64,000 nucleotides of DNA from Methylocystis bryophila (lineage in GTDB: Bacteria > Pseudomonadota > Alphaproteobacteria > Rhizobiales > Beijerinckiaceae), in NCBI RefSeq assembly GCF_027925445.1, contig NZ_AP027149.1, positions 1,240,001-1,304,000 on the forward strand, given 5' to 3'. Both the position numbers and the translations under genes were made by a program. The notes under the pieces are model-generated. The model had not been told where the DNA came from and ran no database searches. It saw only the letters and a program-made list of their open reading frames with translations. Shown here piece after piece: positions 33,260 through 42,117 of the stretch; the first letter of the stretch is position 1, and every line of letters begins with the position of its first letter.

Positions 33260-33748
33260 AGCGCGGCTTTTAGCCCCGCTAAGCGGGGCCGGGCAAGCGT
33301 GGGTGATCGAGACATTCTCGCGTTGCGGTAACAAACTTGATCGGAGTCGTTGCGTCCGCCGGCCAATCTTATTCGCGATATAGCTGCCCGCTCTCCGATC
33401 GCAGCCTTTTCGACGCGTTTGGATGCAGCCGCGGGAGCGATAAGGCCCGCGGCGGCGAGAAAGCCGATCGTGTTGAAACTGAAACACAATGCGGCAAAAC
33501 CGGAAAATGCGGGTCGGCGATCGTCGCGGGATCAATCTTGGGCTGGAGAGCGCGCATAATGGACGCCAAGAGATTAAAAAAAATGGATATACATGTTGCA
33601 AAAAGGCTAAGCTCATGATATTCGCAAAACGATTGAACTAAGTCGCTTGCCGATGGTGATCGGGGCGAGGAAAGCTGTATGGCGCCAGCATAGCGCTCAC
33701 GCTATACGGGAATCTATTAGTTCGTAGACATTTAACGGATGTATAAAA
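33260..33748. other. Intergenic region turning AT-rich
   Basis: Two divergent genes face away from this gap of about 490 bases. The left part holds GCCCCGCT-A-AGCGGGGC (33273-33289) near the ABC start. From about 33560 rightward the base composition falls sharply, with A-runs, and stays low through the next gene. That part must hold the plus-strand promoter, but I see no clear -35/-10 pair. I find no RNA gene or coding frame. Confidence 0.5.
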
Positions 33749-34531
33749 ATGAAAGCAATATTTTCGTACATTGAAGAAAAGCGCAAAGAATACGAATGTC
33801 ATCCGTTCTTTACCCAGCTTTTGGCCAATCCAGACCTTCCTGGAGAAAAGCGTCTGGCCTGGGCCCCAATTACTATACCTTTTATCATGGGTTACGCTGA
33901 TTTGAACTGTCTCTTCCGTAGAAATGAGATCGCAGATCCTGCCGATCCCCTCCAGGCGATCTTGAATTCCCATACTTACGAGGAGGACTTTCATTGGCAG
34001 TGGTTTCTAAATGATCTGAATAGGCACCATGCAAACCCGACGCTCCCCCTTGCAGACGCTGTGCGAATCCTGTGGAGCGACGATTTCAAGCATTCAAGGA
34101 CCTTGAGCCTAGAATTGTGCGCATTGGCGCTACGATCGCCGAGCTACGTTCTTTTTGTAATGATGGAGGTTATGGAGGCGACATCGATGACAGTGTTCAA
34201 GAATTGTGTTGGCATTAAATTACAAAATGGCGATGAATGCGAATTTTTTGGTACGAAGCATTACCTTGCAGAAGCGTCACATGCAATCTACTCGTTAGAC
34301 GAAACAAAATAAAAATGTCTAGTCATCAACGATGAGCAACGGCCGATTGCGCGAGAGATGGTCGATCGAGTTTTTTCGTTATTTAGCGACTGGATGGATT
34401 CGCTCCTTCACTACTCATTGGAAATTGATGAACACTCGAAGGCCTACGAGCGAATAATTTCTCAGAGCAAAGCGATGGCGCCCTTAATGGACCGCTGCCA
34501 AACTCCTGGCTCCGATGGAACAGCCCCGTGA
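33749..34531 (+). pseudogene. Heme-oxygenase-like diiron protein cut by an in-frame stop
   Basis: The first 187 codons end at TAA (34310-34312), but the same frame continues for 72 more codons to TGA at 34529-34531 with similar composition (VINDEQRPIAREMVDRVFSL, FSDWMDSLLHYSLEI). The body fits the heme-oxygenase-like diiron (HDO, iron-containing redox enzyme) fold: HTYEEDFHWQWFLNDL, VMMEVMEATS and FFGTKHYLAEASHA carry Glu/His ligands. Family members are usually near 230-260 residues, so the stop probably breaks the gene. Low GC against its neighbours suggests transfer. The substrate is unknown. Confidence 0.65.
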
Positions 34532-34746
34532 ATCTCTGAATGCGGGGCGACCAGGAGAGACCATCCATTGCATGCGTCGCCTTGTCCTCGCCCGGATGCG
34601 CCTCGCAGTAGTCGAATACTTCGTGCTCACCGCATCCTCCGCCGCGAATTGGACAAGCCTTCGGCCGCACCGTTTGCTGCAGGGCGTCGCGCGCCATTTA
34701 TCATGGCGAAGGTCATGTCCAACCAAGGATTGAGGACGCACAGCCG
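34532..34746. other. Gap before the O-methyltransferase gene
   Basis: About 215 bases between the broken diiron-protein gene and the methyltransferase gene. Composition returns to the high GC of the chromosome here, so this may be the right edge of the transferred AT-rich segment. A minus-strand frame crosses it but matches nothing I know and lacks a ribosome site. No terminator or repeat is obvious. Confidence 0.4.
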
Positions 34747-35412
34747 ATGCAACAGGACAAATGGAGCGCCTGCGACGCTTATATCGCGAATCATCTGATT
34801 GGCGCCGGCGAGGCGCAAGCCGGGACCCTTGTCGCCAATGCGGCGGCCGGCTTGCCGCAGATCGACGTCTCGGCGCCGCAGGGCAAGATGCTTTACCTGC
34901 TCGCCCGCTCCCTACAACCCAAGCGCATTTTGGAAATCGGGACCCTCGGCGGCTATTCGACGGTTTGGCTCGCGCGGGCGCTTGCGCCGGACGGTCGCCT
35001 GGTGAGTCTCGAGATCGACCGGCGCCATGCGGAGATCGCGGCCGACAATGTGGCTCGCGAGGGCTTGGGCGCTTGCGTCGATATCCGCTTAGGTCCGGCG
35101 CTCGAGCTCTTGCCCGGGCTGGAGGCCGAGGGCTTCCACCCCATCGATTTCGCTTTCATCGACGCCGACAAGGAGAACAACGCCGAATATTTCCGCTACG
35201 CTGTAAAGCTCGTGCGCAGCGGCGGCTTCATCATCGTCGACAATGTGATTCGCGACGGCGCCGTGATTGATCCGCATAATATCCATCCCGCGATCACGGG
35301 CACGCGCGCGCTCTACGAGGCGGTCGCCGGGGAGCCGCGAGTCTCGGCGACGGTCATCCAGACCGTCGGTTCCAAGGGCTGGGACGGTTTCCTGCTCGCC
35401 TGCGTGAATTGA
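34747..35412 (+). CDS. O-methyltransferase family 3
   Basis: There are 221 residues of the caffeoyl-CoA/catechol O-methyltransferase family. ILEIGTLGGYSTVWLARALA is the SAM-binding loop, LVSLEIDRRHAEIAADNVAR motif II, and FAFIDADKENNAEYFRYAVK, with GGFIIVDNVIRDGAV after it, holds the metal-binding Asp and Asn residues. It needs a divalent cation and acts in the cytoplasm, probably on a catechol-like compound. It stands alone. Confidence 0.9.
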   Translation: MQQDKWSACDAYIANHLIGAGEAQAGTLVANAAAGLPQIDVSAPQGKMLYLLARSLQPKRILEIGTLGGYSTVWLARALAPDGRLVSLEIDRRHAEIAADNVAREGLGACVDIRLGPALELLPGLEAEGFHPIDFAFIDADKENNAEYFRYAVKLVRSGGFIIVDNVIRDGAVIDPHNIHPAITGTRALYEAVAGEPRVSATVIQTVGSKGWDGFLLACVN

Positions 35413-35419
35413 GACAGGG

Positions 35420-35830
35420 CTATTTGATCGGCACTTCGTGCGTCTTCTTGCGGTTCTGACGGTCCGACTCATACTCCAAATAATGGAGATCTGTCGGCTC
35501 GGCGGCGGCGCTCGCCCCCTGCTGCAGGCAGAAGGAGGGGATGGGGTGATAGACGCCGTCGTCCGCCTTGAAGCAGTCGGTGAACTGCGTCTCGCATTTG
35601 ACCGAATTGTCGAGCCCTGGCGCGGCGCGCTTGGCGATGGCGCGCGCCTTGCCGACGACGGCCTCGCAGGTGGATGCGTCGAAGCCCCAGGATTTGCACT
35701 CGCTGATCGTCGACATGATCTGCCCCTTGCCGCCGCAGGCCGGCGCTCGTCTCGTCATGACGAAGGCCGTGAGCGCCGCCGCCACAAGCGCCGCGGCGAT
35801 GATGAAGCCTCTCGAGGGCGTGACGATCAT
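35420..35830 (-). CDS. DUF1190-like envelope protein
   Basis: There are 136 residues from the ATG at 35830, which has GGGGAAG upstream. One N-terminal hydrophobic segment (GFIIAAALVAAALTAFVM) is followed by STISECKSWGFDASTCEAVV and ETQFTDCFK, the paired-Cys pattern of the DUF1190/YgiB family. Function unknown. It converges with the methyltransferase gene. Its upstream region is filled by repeat elements. Confidence 0.7.
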   Translation of the reverse strand: MIVTPSRGFIIAAALVAAALTAFVMTRRAPACGGKGQIMSTISECKSWGFDASTCEAVVGKARAIAKRAAPGLDNSVKCETQFTDCFKADDGVYHPIPSFCLQQGASAAAEPTDLHYLEYESDRQNRKKTHEVPIK

Positions 35831-35870
35831 TGAGCTTCCCCTTTGCATTTTCTTTTGTTGCGCGGACCAT

Positions 35871-36030
35871 AGCGCGCTTTCCGCTGAAACGGAATCGTTC
35901 AAAAGTCCAGAGACGATCAGATCACGCTGCGTTCAGGCGGAATCGCTTGAACGCAGCGTGATCGATTCTATAAGTTTAGAGCGCGATTTGCGCGAAAAAG
36001 CGGTTTCCACTTTTTCGCATCGCGCTCTAG
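35871..36030. repeat. Dispersed palindromic element, longest copy 3
   Basis: Three units stand in series. First is AGCGCGCTTTCCGCTGAAAC and a short hairpin to about 35910. Next is a near-perfect palindrome with arms ATCACGCTGCGTTCA (35922-35936) and TGAACGCAGCGTGAT (35949-35963). Last is a second palindrome, AGCGCGATTTGCGCG to CGCATCGCGCT (about 35979-36028), ending CTAG (36027-36030). The thiD stop codon TAG is in that CTAG. The second and third units are the source of the in-frame piece in the podJ-like gene. Confidence 0.85.
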
Positions 36031-36839
36031 GGCTTGCCAGACCACAAATGATCCGGCGGTCCGGCGCCGGCGCCGAGGCGCATCTTCGCGCCGGCGGCGA
36101 GCGCTCGCGTGAGCCAGCTTTTCGCGCCTTCGATCGCGGCCTCCAAGTTGAGCCCCTGCGCCAGGAGGCAGGCGATGGCCGAGGAAAGCGCGCAACCCGT
36201 CCCATGCGTGTTCGGCGTTTCGACTCGCTCGCCATGAAAGACCCGGGTCACGCCTTCGGCGTAAAGCACGTCGATCGGCGCGCCGTCGAGATGACCGCCT
36301 TTGATAAGCGCCGCCTTTGCGCCGGCTTCGACCAGGGCGCGCGCTTGCGCCCCCATGTCGTCTGCGTTCTGCGCGCGCGGCGTTCCCGTAAGGATGGCCG
36401 CCTCTGCGAGATTGGGCGTGATGAGGCGCGCGAGCGGCGCCAGATGCGTGAGGATCGCCTTCGGCAATCCCGCGTCGCTCAAATCCGCGCCGCGAGTCGC
36501 CCGCAGCACCGGATCGAGCACGATGCTTTGCGCGCCCGCGCGTTTCAGTGAGGCGGCGACGGTTCTGGCCGTGGAAGCGCGCGCCAGCATGCCGATCTTG
36601 ACGGCGTCGACGGCGATATCGTCGAAAATCGCGTCGATCTGAGCGGAAACAAGCGCGGCTGTTGCGGGCGCGACCTTCGAGACGCCCCTGGTGTTCTGCA
36701 CGGTCAGCGCGGTGATCGCCGCCATGCCGTAGGCGCCGAAAGCCGCAAAGGTCTTCAGATCCCCCTGAACGCCGGCGCCGCCCGATGGGTCCGAGCCTGC
36801 GATGGAGAGCAGTATCGGGCGAAGCGCGGCGGCGCTCAT
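36027..36839 (-). CDS. thiD: Hydroxymethylpyrimidine (phosphate) kinase
   Basis: ThiD phosphorylates HMP and HMP-P in thiamine synthesis. There are 270 residues, normal length. LLSIAGSDPSGGAGVQGDLK binds substrate and phosphate, AVKIGMLA and VLDPVLRATRG follow, and THGTGCALSSAIACLLAQG is the anion hole with the catalytic Cys/Asp region. The last bases are shared with a palindromic repeat. It is in line with a Sel1-repeat gene and a thiE-like gene. Confidence 0.95.
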   Translation of the reverse strand: MSAAALRPILLSIAGSDPSGGAGVQGDLKTFAAFGAYGMAAITALTVQNTRGVSKVAPATAALVSAQIDAIFDDIAVDAVKIGMLARASTARTVAASLKRAGAQSIVLDPVLRATRGADLSDAGLPKAILTHLAPLARLITPNLAEAAILTGTPRAQNADDMGAQARALVEAGAKAALIKGGHLDGAPIDVLYAEGVTRVFHGERVETPNTHGTGCALSSAIACLLAQGLNLEAAIEGAKSWLTRALAAGAKMRLGAGAGPPDHLWSGKP

Positions 36840-36873
36840 CCCCGGCGTCGGCGCTTCGAACTGCGCGCCGCGC

Positions 36874-37755
36874 TCATTTCGCCTTCTGCCCCTGGCTGGC
36901 GTCGTTCAGCATCTTGTCGAGCCGTTCGTCCTTCAGTCCCGCTTGCACGGCTCGGTCGCGCCATTGCTTCGCCTTGGCGATGTCTTTATCGACGCCGCGC
37001 CCCTGCGCGAGGAGATAGGCGAGGCGGTTCTGCGCCACGACATTGCCCATCGTCGCCGCCTTTTGGAACATTTTCGCAGCGCCGGCCTCGTCGCGTTCGA
37101 CCCCGACGCCGTTGAACTTCAGGATCGCCAATTCGACCATGGCGCCGAGATGATCGTTTGCAGCCGCAAGCTCGAACCAATGGGCGGCTTCGCCGCCGTC
37201 TTTGGCGACGCCCTTGCCGTGCAGGTAGAGCTCGCCCAAGGCGTAGCGCGCGTCGGTGTCGCCGAGCTCGGCGGCGCGCTTGAAGTTGTTCGCGGCCCTC
37301 TCGAGATCGGCGAAGGCGCCGTTGTTCTCGAGCGCGAGCTCGCCCAGGAGGTTGAGCGCCGCCGCGTTGTTCTTCTCAGCCGCCTTCTCGAGATAGTTTT
37401 GCGCAGTCTTGCGGTCGCGCGTCGCAGGCGCATTGGCGAGAAGGGCCGCCGCGTAAAGATAGGCGCCCTGGGCGTCGCCGAGATCGGCCGCGCGGCGGAA
37501 CCAGGCCTGCGCTTCCTTCGCGTCGCGCCCCACGCCCGCGCCCTCCGCATACATGCGGCCGATCAGCAGTAGCGCCGCCGCGTCCGAGGGATTGGCGGAG
37601 AGGCGCCCCTTGGCCTCGCGCATCGCCCGCGCAAAATCGCCGGCCTCATAGGCCTGGAAGGCGGCGTCTCCCGCTGCGGCGGGCGCGGGCGGTTGCGCGC
37701 GCGCCACGGAGAAGAGCGAGAAAAACAGGATGGCGACGAGGGCTGTTGCGCGCAT
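36874..37755 (-). CDS. Exported Sel1-repeat protein
   Basis: There are 293 residues. A signal peptide (VAILFFSLFSVARAQ) is followed by six or seven Sel1/TPR units, for example GRMYAEGAGVGRDAKEAQAW, LGELYLHGKGVAKDGGEAAH and LAYLLAQGRGVDKDIAKAKQ. Such proteins act as scaffolds in the periplasm. The partner is unknown. It lies two bases after the thiE-like gene and 34 bases before thiD. Confidence 0.85.
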   Translation of the reverse strand: MRATALVAILFFSLFSVARAQPPAPAAAGDAAFQAYEAGDFARAMREAKGRLSANPSDAAALLLIGRMYAEGAGVGRDAKEAQAWFRRAADLGDAQGAYLYAAALLANAPATRDRKTAQNYLEKAAEKNNAAALNLLGELALENNGAFADLERAANNFKRAAELGDTDARYALGELYLHGKGVAKDGGEAAHWFELAAANDHLGAMVELAILKFNGVGVERDEAGAAKMFQKAATMGNVVAQNRLAYLLAQGRGVDKDIAKAKQWRDRAVQAGLKDERLDKMLNDASQGQKAK

Positions 37756-37757
37756 GA

Positions 37758-38375
37758 TCAGGCTTCCTCCCGCGCGAGGGCGTCGAGGACGTCCTGAATT
37801 GCCGCGCCCGGGCCGCGGGGATCGCTCCAGACACTATCGCCGAGCATGATGAAATCCGCGCCTGCATGCGCGAAACGCGTCGCCTCCGCCGGGTTCGAAG
37901 CGAAAGCCACGCAGGGCGTCGTGAAAATTTCGGCCCACCAGCGCAGATGGTCCTCGATGGTGTCTTCCGGCAGGGGCGCGCTCCAATCTCCGAAGACGAC
38001 GTAGTCGGCGCCGAGCTCGCCCGCGACCATCGCGTCGTGGCGCGTGGCGAGTCCTCCTGCGCCGACGATGTGGCGGGGGGACAGCCGCTCGACGGCGGCC
38101 TTTAGAGCGGGGCCGCTTCCCGCGATCTGGGCGCCGTCGACGTTTGCCCGCAGGGCGAGATCCGTAGAGCCGTCGATCACCAGCGCCACACCCAGCGGCT
38201 CTGTCCTGAGCGCAATCTTGCGGACGAGGCGTATCGCGTTCTCCTCGTCATCGATTGACGAGCGAAGAAGCAGGCTCGCGGGCCTCACAGCGTGGAGCGC
38301 CTCGTCGAGCGCGGGCAGGAAGCTCTCAGCCTCATGGAGGAGAGGCGTGGCGAGATAGAGCTGCGGGTTTGTCAT
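37758..38375 (-). CDS. ThiE/TenI-like thiamine phosphate synthase
   Basis: There are 205 residues with a TIM-barrel of the ThiE/TenI family. GVALVIDGSTDLALRANVDG matches the HMP-PP site, IVGAGGLATRHDAMVAGELG the phosphate loop (usually GxSxH), and GADYVVFGDWSAP follows. Several ThiE catalytic positions differ, so it may be a divergent or inactive relative. Position next to thiD in one unit supports a thiamine link. Confidence 0.75.
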   Translation of the reverse strand: MTNPQLYLATPLLHEAESFLPALDEALHAVRPASLLLRSSIDDEENAIRLVRKIALRTEPLGVALVIDGSTDLALRANVDGAQIAGSGPALKAAVERLSPRHIVGAGGLATRHDAMVAGELGADYVVFGDWSAPLPEDTIEDHLRWWAEIFTTPCVAFASNPAEATRFAHAGADFIMLGDSVWSDPRGPGAAIQDVLDALAREEA

Positions 38376-38507
38376 GGCTCGCGGGTTTAAGGGACGGCGG
38401 CCTGGGCGTCGACCAGCCCAGCGCTGGGTCCATAGCGCAAAAAGCTTTCGTCGTCGCGCAGGATCGGCGCAGCGATTTTCCCCGAAGCGCGCGTTGGGGA
38501 GAGCGGT

Positions 38508-38864
38508 TCAGCCGCTTTGTGACAAAAATCCCTTGACCTCACGCTGGCGGGCGTAGGCGTTGCGGATCGCCTCCAGCATGGGGCCGAATCGTTCTTTGAG
38601 CTCGCCGCAGCGCGTCGAATTGATGAGTTCCACGCCCTTGCGCTCGCTGCGGATGAGCCCGGCCTCACGCAAAATACGAAAATGCTGGGAGAGCGTGGAT
38701 TTCGGAAGGATGTCCGCATTGAGATGCGCGAAGGCCGAGCAGTTCTTGGCGCATTCGGAAGCGGCGAGACGGCCGAAGATTTCCATGCGAATCGGGTCCG
38801 AAAGGGCATGGAGAATGCCCTCCACGGTGATCTCGTCCAGCTTGGGGTGCGGCAGCGGTCTCAT
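38508..38864 (-). CDS. ArsR-family repressor
   Basis: There are 118 residues with a winged helix. ILHALSDPIRMEIFGRLAAS and ILPKSTLSQHFRILREAGLI are the ArsR hallmarks. Two Cys occur in ASECAKNCSAFAHLN, near where metal-sensing relatives hold ligands, but the classic CVC motif is absent. It is divergent from an SDR gene, and a palindrome over the SDR -10 box is the likely target. Confidence 0.88.
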   Translation of the reverse strand: MRPLPHPKLDEITVEGILHALSDPIRMEIFGRLAASECAKNCSAFAHLNADILPKSTLSQHFRILREAGLIRSERKGVELINSTRCGELKERFGPMLEAIRNAYARQREVKGFLSQSG

Positions 38865-38892
38865 GTTTCTCTTATTTCTCTTATCACATGAA

Positions 38893-38938
38893 TTGACAAT
38901 CGGCTCATTAGTTCCGTATTATTGAACAATAGAACTAA
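38893..38938 (+). promoter_or_regulatory. SDR promoter with overlapping operator
   Basis: TTGACA (38893-38898) and TATTAT (38917-38922) with 18 bases between form a strong sigma-70 promoter toward the SDR gene. TTAGTTC (38908-38914) and GAACTAA (38932-38938) form an inverted repeat that covers the -10 box. The divergent ArsR gene starts at 38864, so repression of both genes by ArsR bound here is the simplest reading. Confidence 0.7.
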
Positions 38939-38974
38939 GCCGGCGCCGGGCCGCAAGTCACCACGGAGATCGAT

Positions 38975-39724
38975 ATGGGCAAGCTTTCGGGGAAAGTCGC
39001 TGTCGTCACGGGCGGCAACAGCGGAATCGGACTTTCGACGGCGCAGCTTTTCGCCGCCGAGGGCGCGCATTTGGTCGTCACCGGCCGCCGCAAGGCCGAG
39101 CTGGACACGGCCGTCGCCGAGATCGGCCACGGCGCGGTCGGCGTGCAGGGAGACGTGTCGAAGCTCGCCGATCTCGACGCGCTCTACGCCGAGGTCAAAT
39201 CGAAATTCGGTCGGATCGACATTCTCTTCGCCAACGCCGGCGTCTGCGAGCTCGCGCCGCTCGTCGGCGTCTCCGAGGAACACTTCGACAAGGTCTTCGA
39301 CATCAATGTCAAGGGCTTGCTCTTCACCGTGCAAAAGGCCCTGCCGCTCTTCGCGGACGGCGGCTCGATCATTCTCAATTCCTCTGTCGCAAACACGACC
39401 GGCATCCCGGCCTTCGGCGTCTATTCGGCCACGAAGGCCGCCGTGCGCTCTTTCGCCAGAACCTGGACGTCGGAGTTGAAGGATCGCAACATTCGCGTCA
39501 ACGTGATCAGCCCGGGGCCGATCGAGACCCCAATTTTCGGCAAGGTTGGGCTTTCCGCCGAACAGCTGCAGGAATTCGACGCGCAGATTTCCGCGAAGGT
39601 CCCGCTCGGCCGCTTCGGCAAGCCGGAGGAAATCGCCAAAGCGGCGCTGTTCCTGGCGTCGGATGACGCAAGCTATGTCGCCGGCGCGGATCTTTACGTC
39701 GATGGCGGCCTGGTCGCCGTCTGA
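38975..39724 (+). CDS. Short-chain dehydrogenase/reductase
   Basis: There are 249 residues of the classical SDR type. VAVVTGGNSGIGLSTAQLFA is the cofactor loop, ILFANAG the NAG motif, Ser in SIILNSSVAN and YSATK the catalytic set, and INPGP-like VISPGPIETP follows. The Arg residues after the first beta strand (VTGRRKAEL) suggest NADPH. Substrate unknown. Control by the divergent ArsR gene is likely. Confidence 0.93.
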   Translation: MGKLSGKVAVVTGGNSGIGLSTAQLFAAEGAHLVVTGRRKAELDTAVAEIGHGAVGVQGDVSKLADLDALYAEVKSKFGRIDILFANAGVCELAPLVGVSEEHFDKVFDINVKGLLFTVQKALPLFADGGSIILNSSVANTTGIPAFGVYSATKAAVRSFARTWTSELKDRNIRVNVISPGPIETPIFGKVGLSAEQLQEFDAQISAKVPLGRFGKPEEIAKAALFLASDDASYVAGADLYVDGGLVAV

Positions 39725-39776
39725 CCGCGCCGTCGCGCGCCCGCCCAAGCTTCCCGTTCAATCCCAGGACGACCCT

Positions 39777-40304
39777 ATGTCATACTCGATGTCTCGGGCT
39801 TCTCTGCCGGCTTTCAAGCTCGGTCTCACCGCTCTATCATCGCTCCTCGACAAGGCTGCGGCCTTTTGCGCGGCGAGAAAAATTGACGACGCGGTCATAC
39901 TCCAGGCGCGTCTTGCGCCTGACATGTTCGCTTTCGTCCGGCAAGTGCAAACGACCGCGGATATTACGAAGAATGGGGTCTCCCGCCTCGCTGGCGTCGA
40001 GCCGCCGCGCTATGCAGACGACGAGACGACCGTCGCGCAGCTGAAGGATCGTGTCGACGCCACGCTTCGCTATCTCGAAACGATCAGCGCCGCGAAAATC
40101 GACGCGTCGGAGGCGCGGGAGATCGTGTTTCCTATCGGTCCGGACGCCAAGGCTAGCATGAAGGGCGACGACTATCTCGCTCAATTCATGCTGCCAAACT
40201 TCTATTTCCACCTCGCGGCCGCCTATGCGATTCTGCGCCACAACGGCGTGGAGATCGGCAAGCGCGATTTCCTCGGAGCGATATCGCTGACGCCGCTCGC
40301 TTGA
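39777..40304 (+). CDS. DUF1993-family protein
   Basis: There are 175 residues from the ATG at 39777, with AGGAC upstream. It fits the DUF1993 family, a DinB-like helical bundle: LGLTALSSLLDKAAAFCAAR, VQTTADITKNGVSRLAGVE and FMLPNFYFHLAAAYAILRHN, with His residues at places where DinB-like proteins bind metal. Function unknown. It follows the SDR gene after 52 bases in the same direction, so it is probably under the same promoter. Confidence 0.8.
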   Translation: MSYSMSRASLPAFKLGLTALSSLLDKAAAFCAARKIDDAVILQARLAPDMFAFVRQVQTTADITKNGVSRLAGVEPPRYADDETTVAQLKDRVDATLRYLETISAAKIDASEAREIVFPIGPDAKASMKGDDYLAQFMLPNFYFHLAAAYAILRHNGVEIGKRDFLGAISLTPLA

Positions 40305-40367
40305 CGAACTCGACGCTCTTCGTGATTCTTTGCGATGACGATGCGCGCGAGCGAGGGAGGGTCCGCG

Positions 40368-41339
40368 GTGGCGAAGGCGACTGACGTCGATCGCGAAAAG
40401 GCTCCGCAAGGCCCGATCGTCGTCGTGTCCAATCTGAGCAAGGTCTACGCTGGCGGCTTTCATGCGCTGAAGTCGATCAACCTGGAAATCCGCGCCGGGG
40501 AGATTTTCGCCTTGCTCGGGCCAAACGGCGCGGGCAAGACGACTCTGATCGGCGCTATCGCAGGGCTCGTGCGTCCGAGCTCGGGCGTCGTCACCGTCGA
40601 CGGCAGCGACACGGTCAGGGACTATCGCGCTGCGCGCGCCAAGATCGGCCTCGTGCCGCAGGAATTATCGACCGATATGTTCTCGCGGGTGCTGGACACC
40701 GTGGCCTTCAGTCGCGGGCTCTTCGGCTTTGCGCCGAACCCAGCCTATATCGAAAAAATTCTTCATGATCTCTCGCTTTGGGAGAAGCGGGACAGCAAGA
40801 TCGTCACGCTCTCGGGAGGAATGAAGCGTCGCGTCCTGATCGCCAAGGCGCTGGCGCACGAGCCCAAGATTCTGTTTCTCGACGAACCCACCGCGGGCGT
40901 CGACGTCGACCTGCGGCGCGACATGTGGGCAATGGTCCGGCGCCTGCGCGAGCAGGGGGTCACCATCATCCTCACCACGCATTATCTCGAGGAAGCGGAG
41001 GAGATGGCGGATCGCGTCGGCGTGATCGATCGCGGCGAGATCATATTGGTGGAGGAAAAACGCGCATTGATGCGAAATTTGGGGCGAACGACCGTCACGA
41101 TCGGCCTTAAGCAACCGCTTCTGGCCGTTCCCCCGGATTTCCTCGGACATGCGGCGAGCCTTTCGCCGGACGGACTGACGCTCACCGTCGCCTTTGCCGG
41201 AGAGGAAGAGCACGGGAGCGGCGGCGTGGCGGACTTCATTCGGCGGCTTGCGGCCAGCGGCGTCGATTTCAAGAGCGTCGACATGAGTCGCTCCTCCTTG
41301 GAGGAGATTTTCGTCAGTCTTGTGGGAAGACGCACATGA
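40368..41339 (+). CDS. ABC exporter ATPase (YadG type)
   Basis: I choose GTG at 40368 because GGGAGGG lies six bases upstream; ATG at 40335 has no ribosome site but is possible. There are 323 residues. LLGPNGAGKTTLIGAIAGL is Walker A, LSGGMKRRVLIAKALAHEP the signature, ILFLDEPTAGVDVDLRRDMW Walker B and TTHYLEEAEEMADRVGVI the switch region. It overlaps the permease gene by four bases. The pair resembles E. coli YadG/YadH. Substrate unknown. Confidence 0.9.
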   Translation: MAKATDVDREKAPQGPIVVVSNLSKVYAGGFHALKSINLEIRAGEIFALLGPNGAGKTTLIGAIAGLVRPSSGVVTVDGSDTVRDYRAARAKIGLVPQELSTDMFSRVLDTVAFSRGLFGFAPNPAYIEKILHDLSLWEKRDSKIVTLSGGMKRRVLIAKALAHEPKILFLDEPTAGVDVDLRRDMWAMVRRLREQGVTIILTTHYLEEAEEMADRVGVIDRGEIILVEEKRALMRNLGRTTVTIGLKQPLLAVPPDFLGHAASLSPDGLTLTVAFAGEEEHGSGGVADFIRRLAASGVDFKSVDMSRSSLEEIFVSLVGRRT

Positions 41340-42097
41340 ATCTCCACGCCATCCGCGCGATCTATCTCCACGAGCTCGCCCGCACGCGTCGCACGCTGTT
41401 TCAGAGCATAGCCGCTCCGGTTCTCTCGACGACGCTCTATTTCGTCGTATTCGGCTCGGCGATCGGCGGCCGCATCTCCATGATCCACGGCGTCTCCTAT
41501 GGGGCGTTCATCGTGCCCGGCCTGATCATGCTGGCGGTTCTCTCCGAGAGCGTGTCGAACGCATCTTTCGGAATTTACATTCCTCGCTTTACGGGAACCA
41601 TCTACGAGCTGCTCTCCGCGCCGGTGTCGGTCCTCGAGTTCTTGCTTGGCTTTGTCGGCGCGGCCGCGACCAAATCGATTGTTCTCGGATTGCTGATCCT
41701 CGCGACCGCGCGGGTCTTCGTGCCGTTCGAGATCGTCCATCCGCTTTGGGCGGGCGCGTTTCTCTTGCTGGTTTCGATCGCTTTCAGCCTTCTCGGATTC
41801 ATCATCGGCCTTTGGGCCGATGGCTTCGAAAAGCTGCAGATCGTGCCGTTGATGATTATCTCGCCGCTGACTTTCCTCGGAGGAACCTTCTATTCGATCG
41901 ACATGCTCCCGCCGCTGTGGCGCAACGTCGCCTTATTCAATCCGATCGTTTATTTGGTCAGCGGTTTTCGCTGGGCCTTTTACGGAAAGGCGGACGTCGC
42001 GGTCGCCGTCAGCCTGGGCATGACGGCGGTCTTCACGACGGCTTGCATCGGCCTGATCGCTTGGATGTTCAAGACAGGCTATCGCTTGCGCGCCTGA
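41336..42097 (+). CDS. ABC-2 exporter permease (YadH type)
   Basis: There are 253 residues with six membrane helices. The conserved ABC-2 turn is PLTFLGGTFYSIDMLPPLWR followed by LFNPIVYLVSGFRWAFYG. It is translated with the ATPase through an ATGA overlap and ends 20 bases before the convergent PodJ-like gene. Confidence 0.9.
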   Translation: MNLHAIRAIYLHELARTRRTLFQSIAAPVLSTTLYFVVFGSAIGGRISMIHGVSYGAFIVPGLIMLAVLSESVSNASFGIYIPRFTGTIYELLSAPVSVLEFLLGFVGAAATKSIVLGLLILATARVFVPFEIVHPLWAGAFLLLVSIAFSLLGFIIGLWADGFEKLQIVPLMIISPLTFLGGTFYSIDMLPPLWRNVALFNPIVYLVSGFRWAFYGKADVAVAVSLGMTAVFTTACIGLIAWMFKTGYRLRA

Positions 42098-42117
42098 AGG
42101 CGCAGGCTGCGGGCGGA

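Noticed and set aside
34383..34741. Minus-strand frames in the gap before the O-methyltransferase gene
   Set aside because: No recognisable motif, and they overlap the continuation of the diiron-protein frame.
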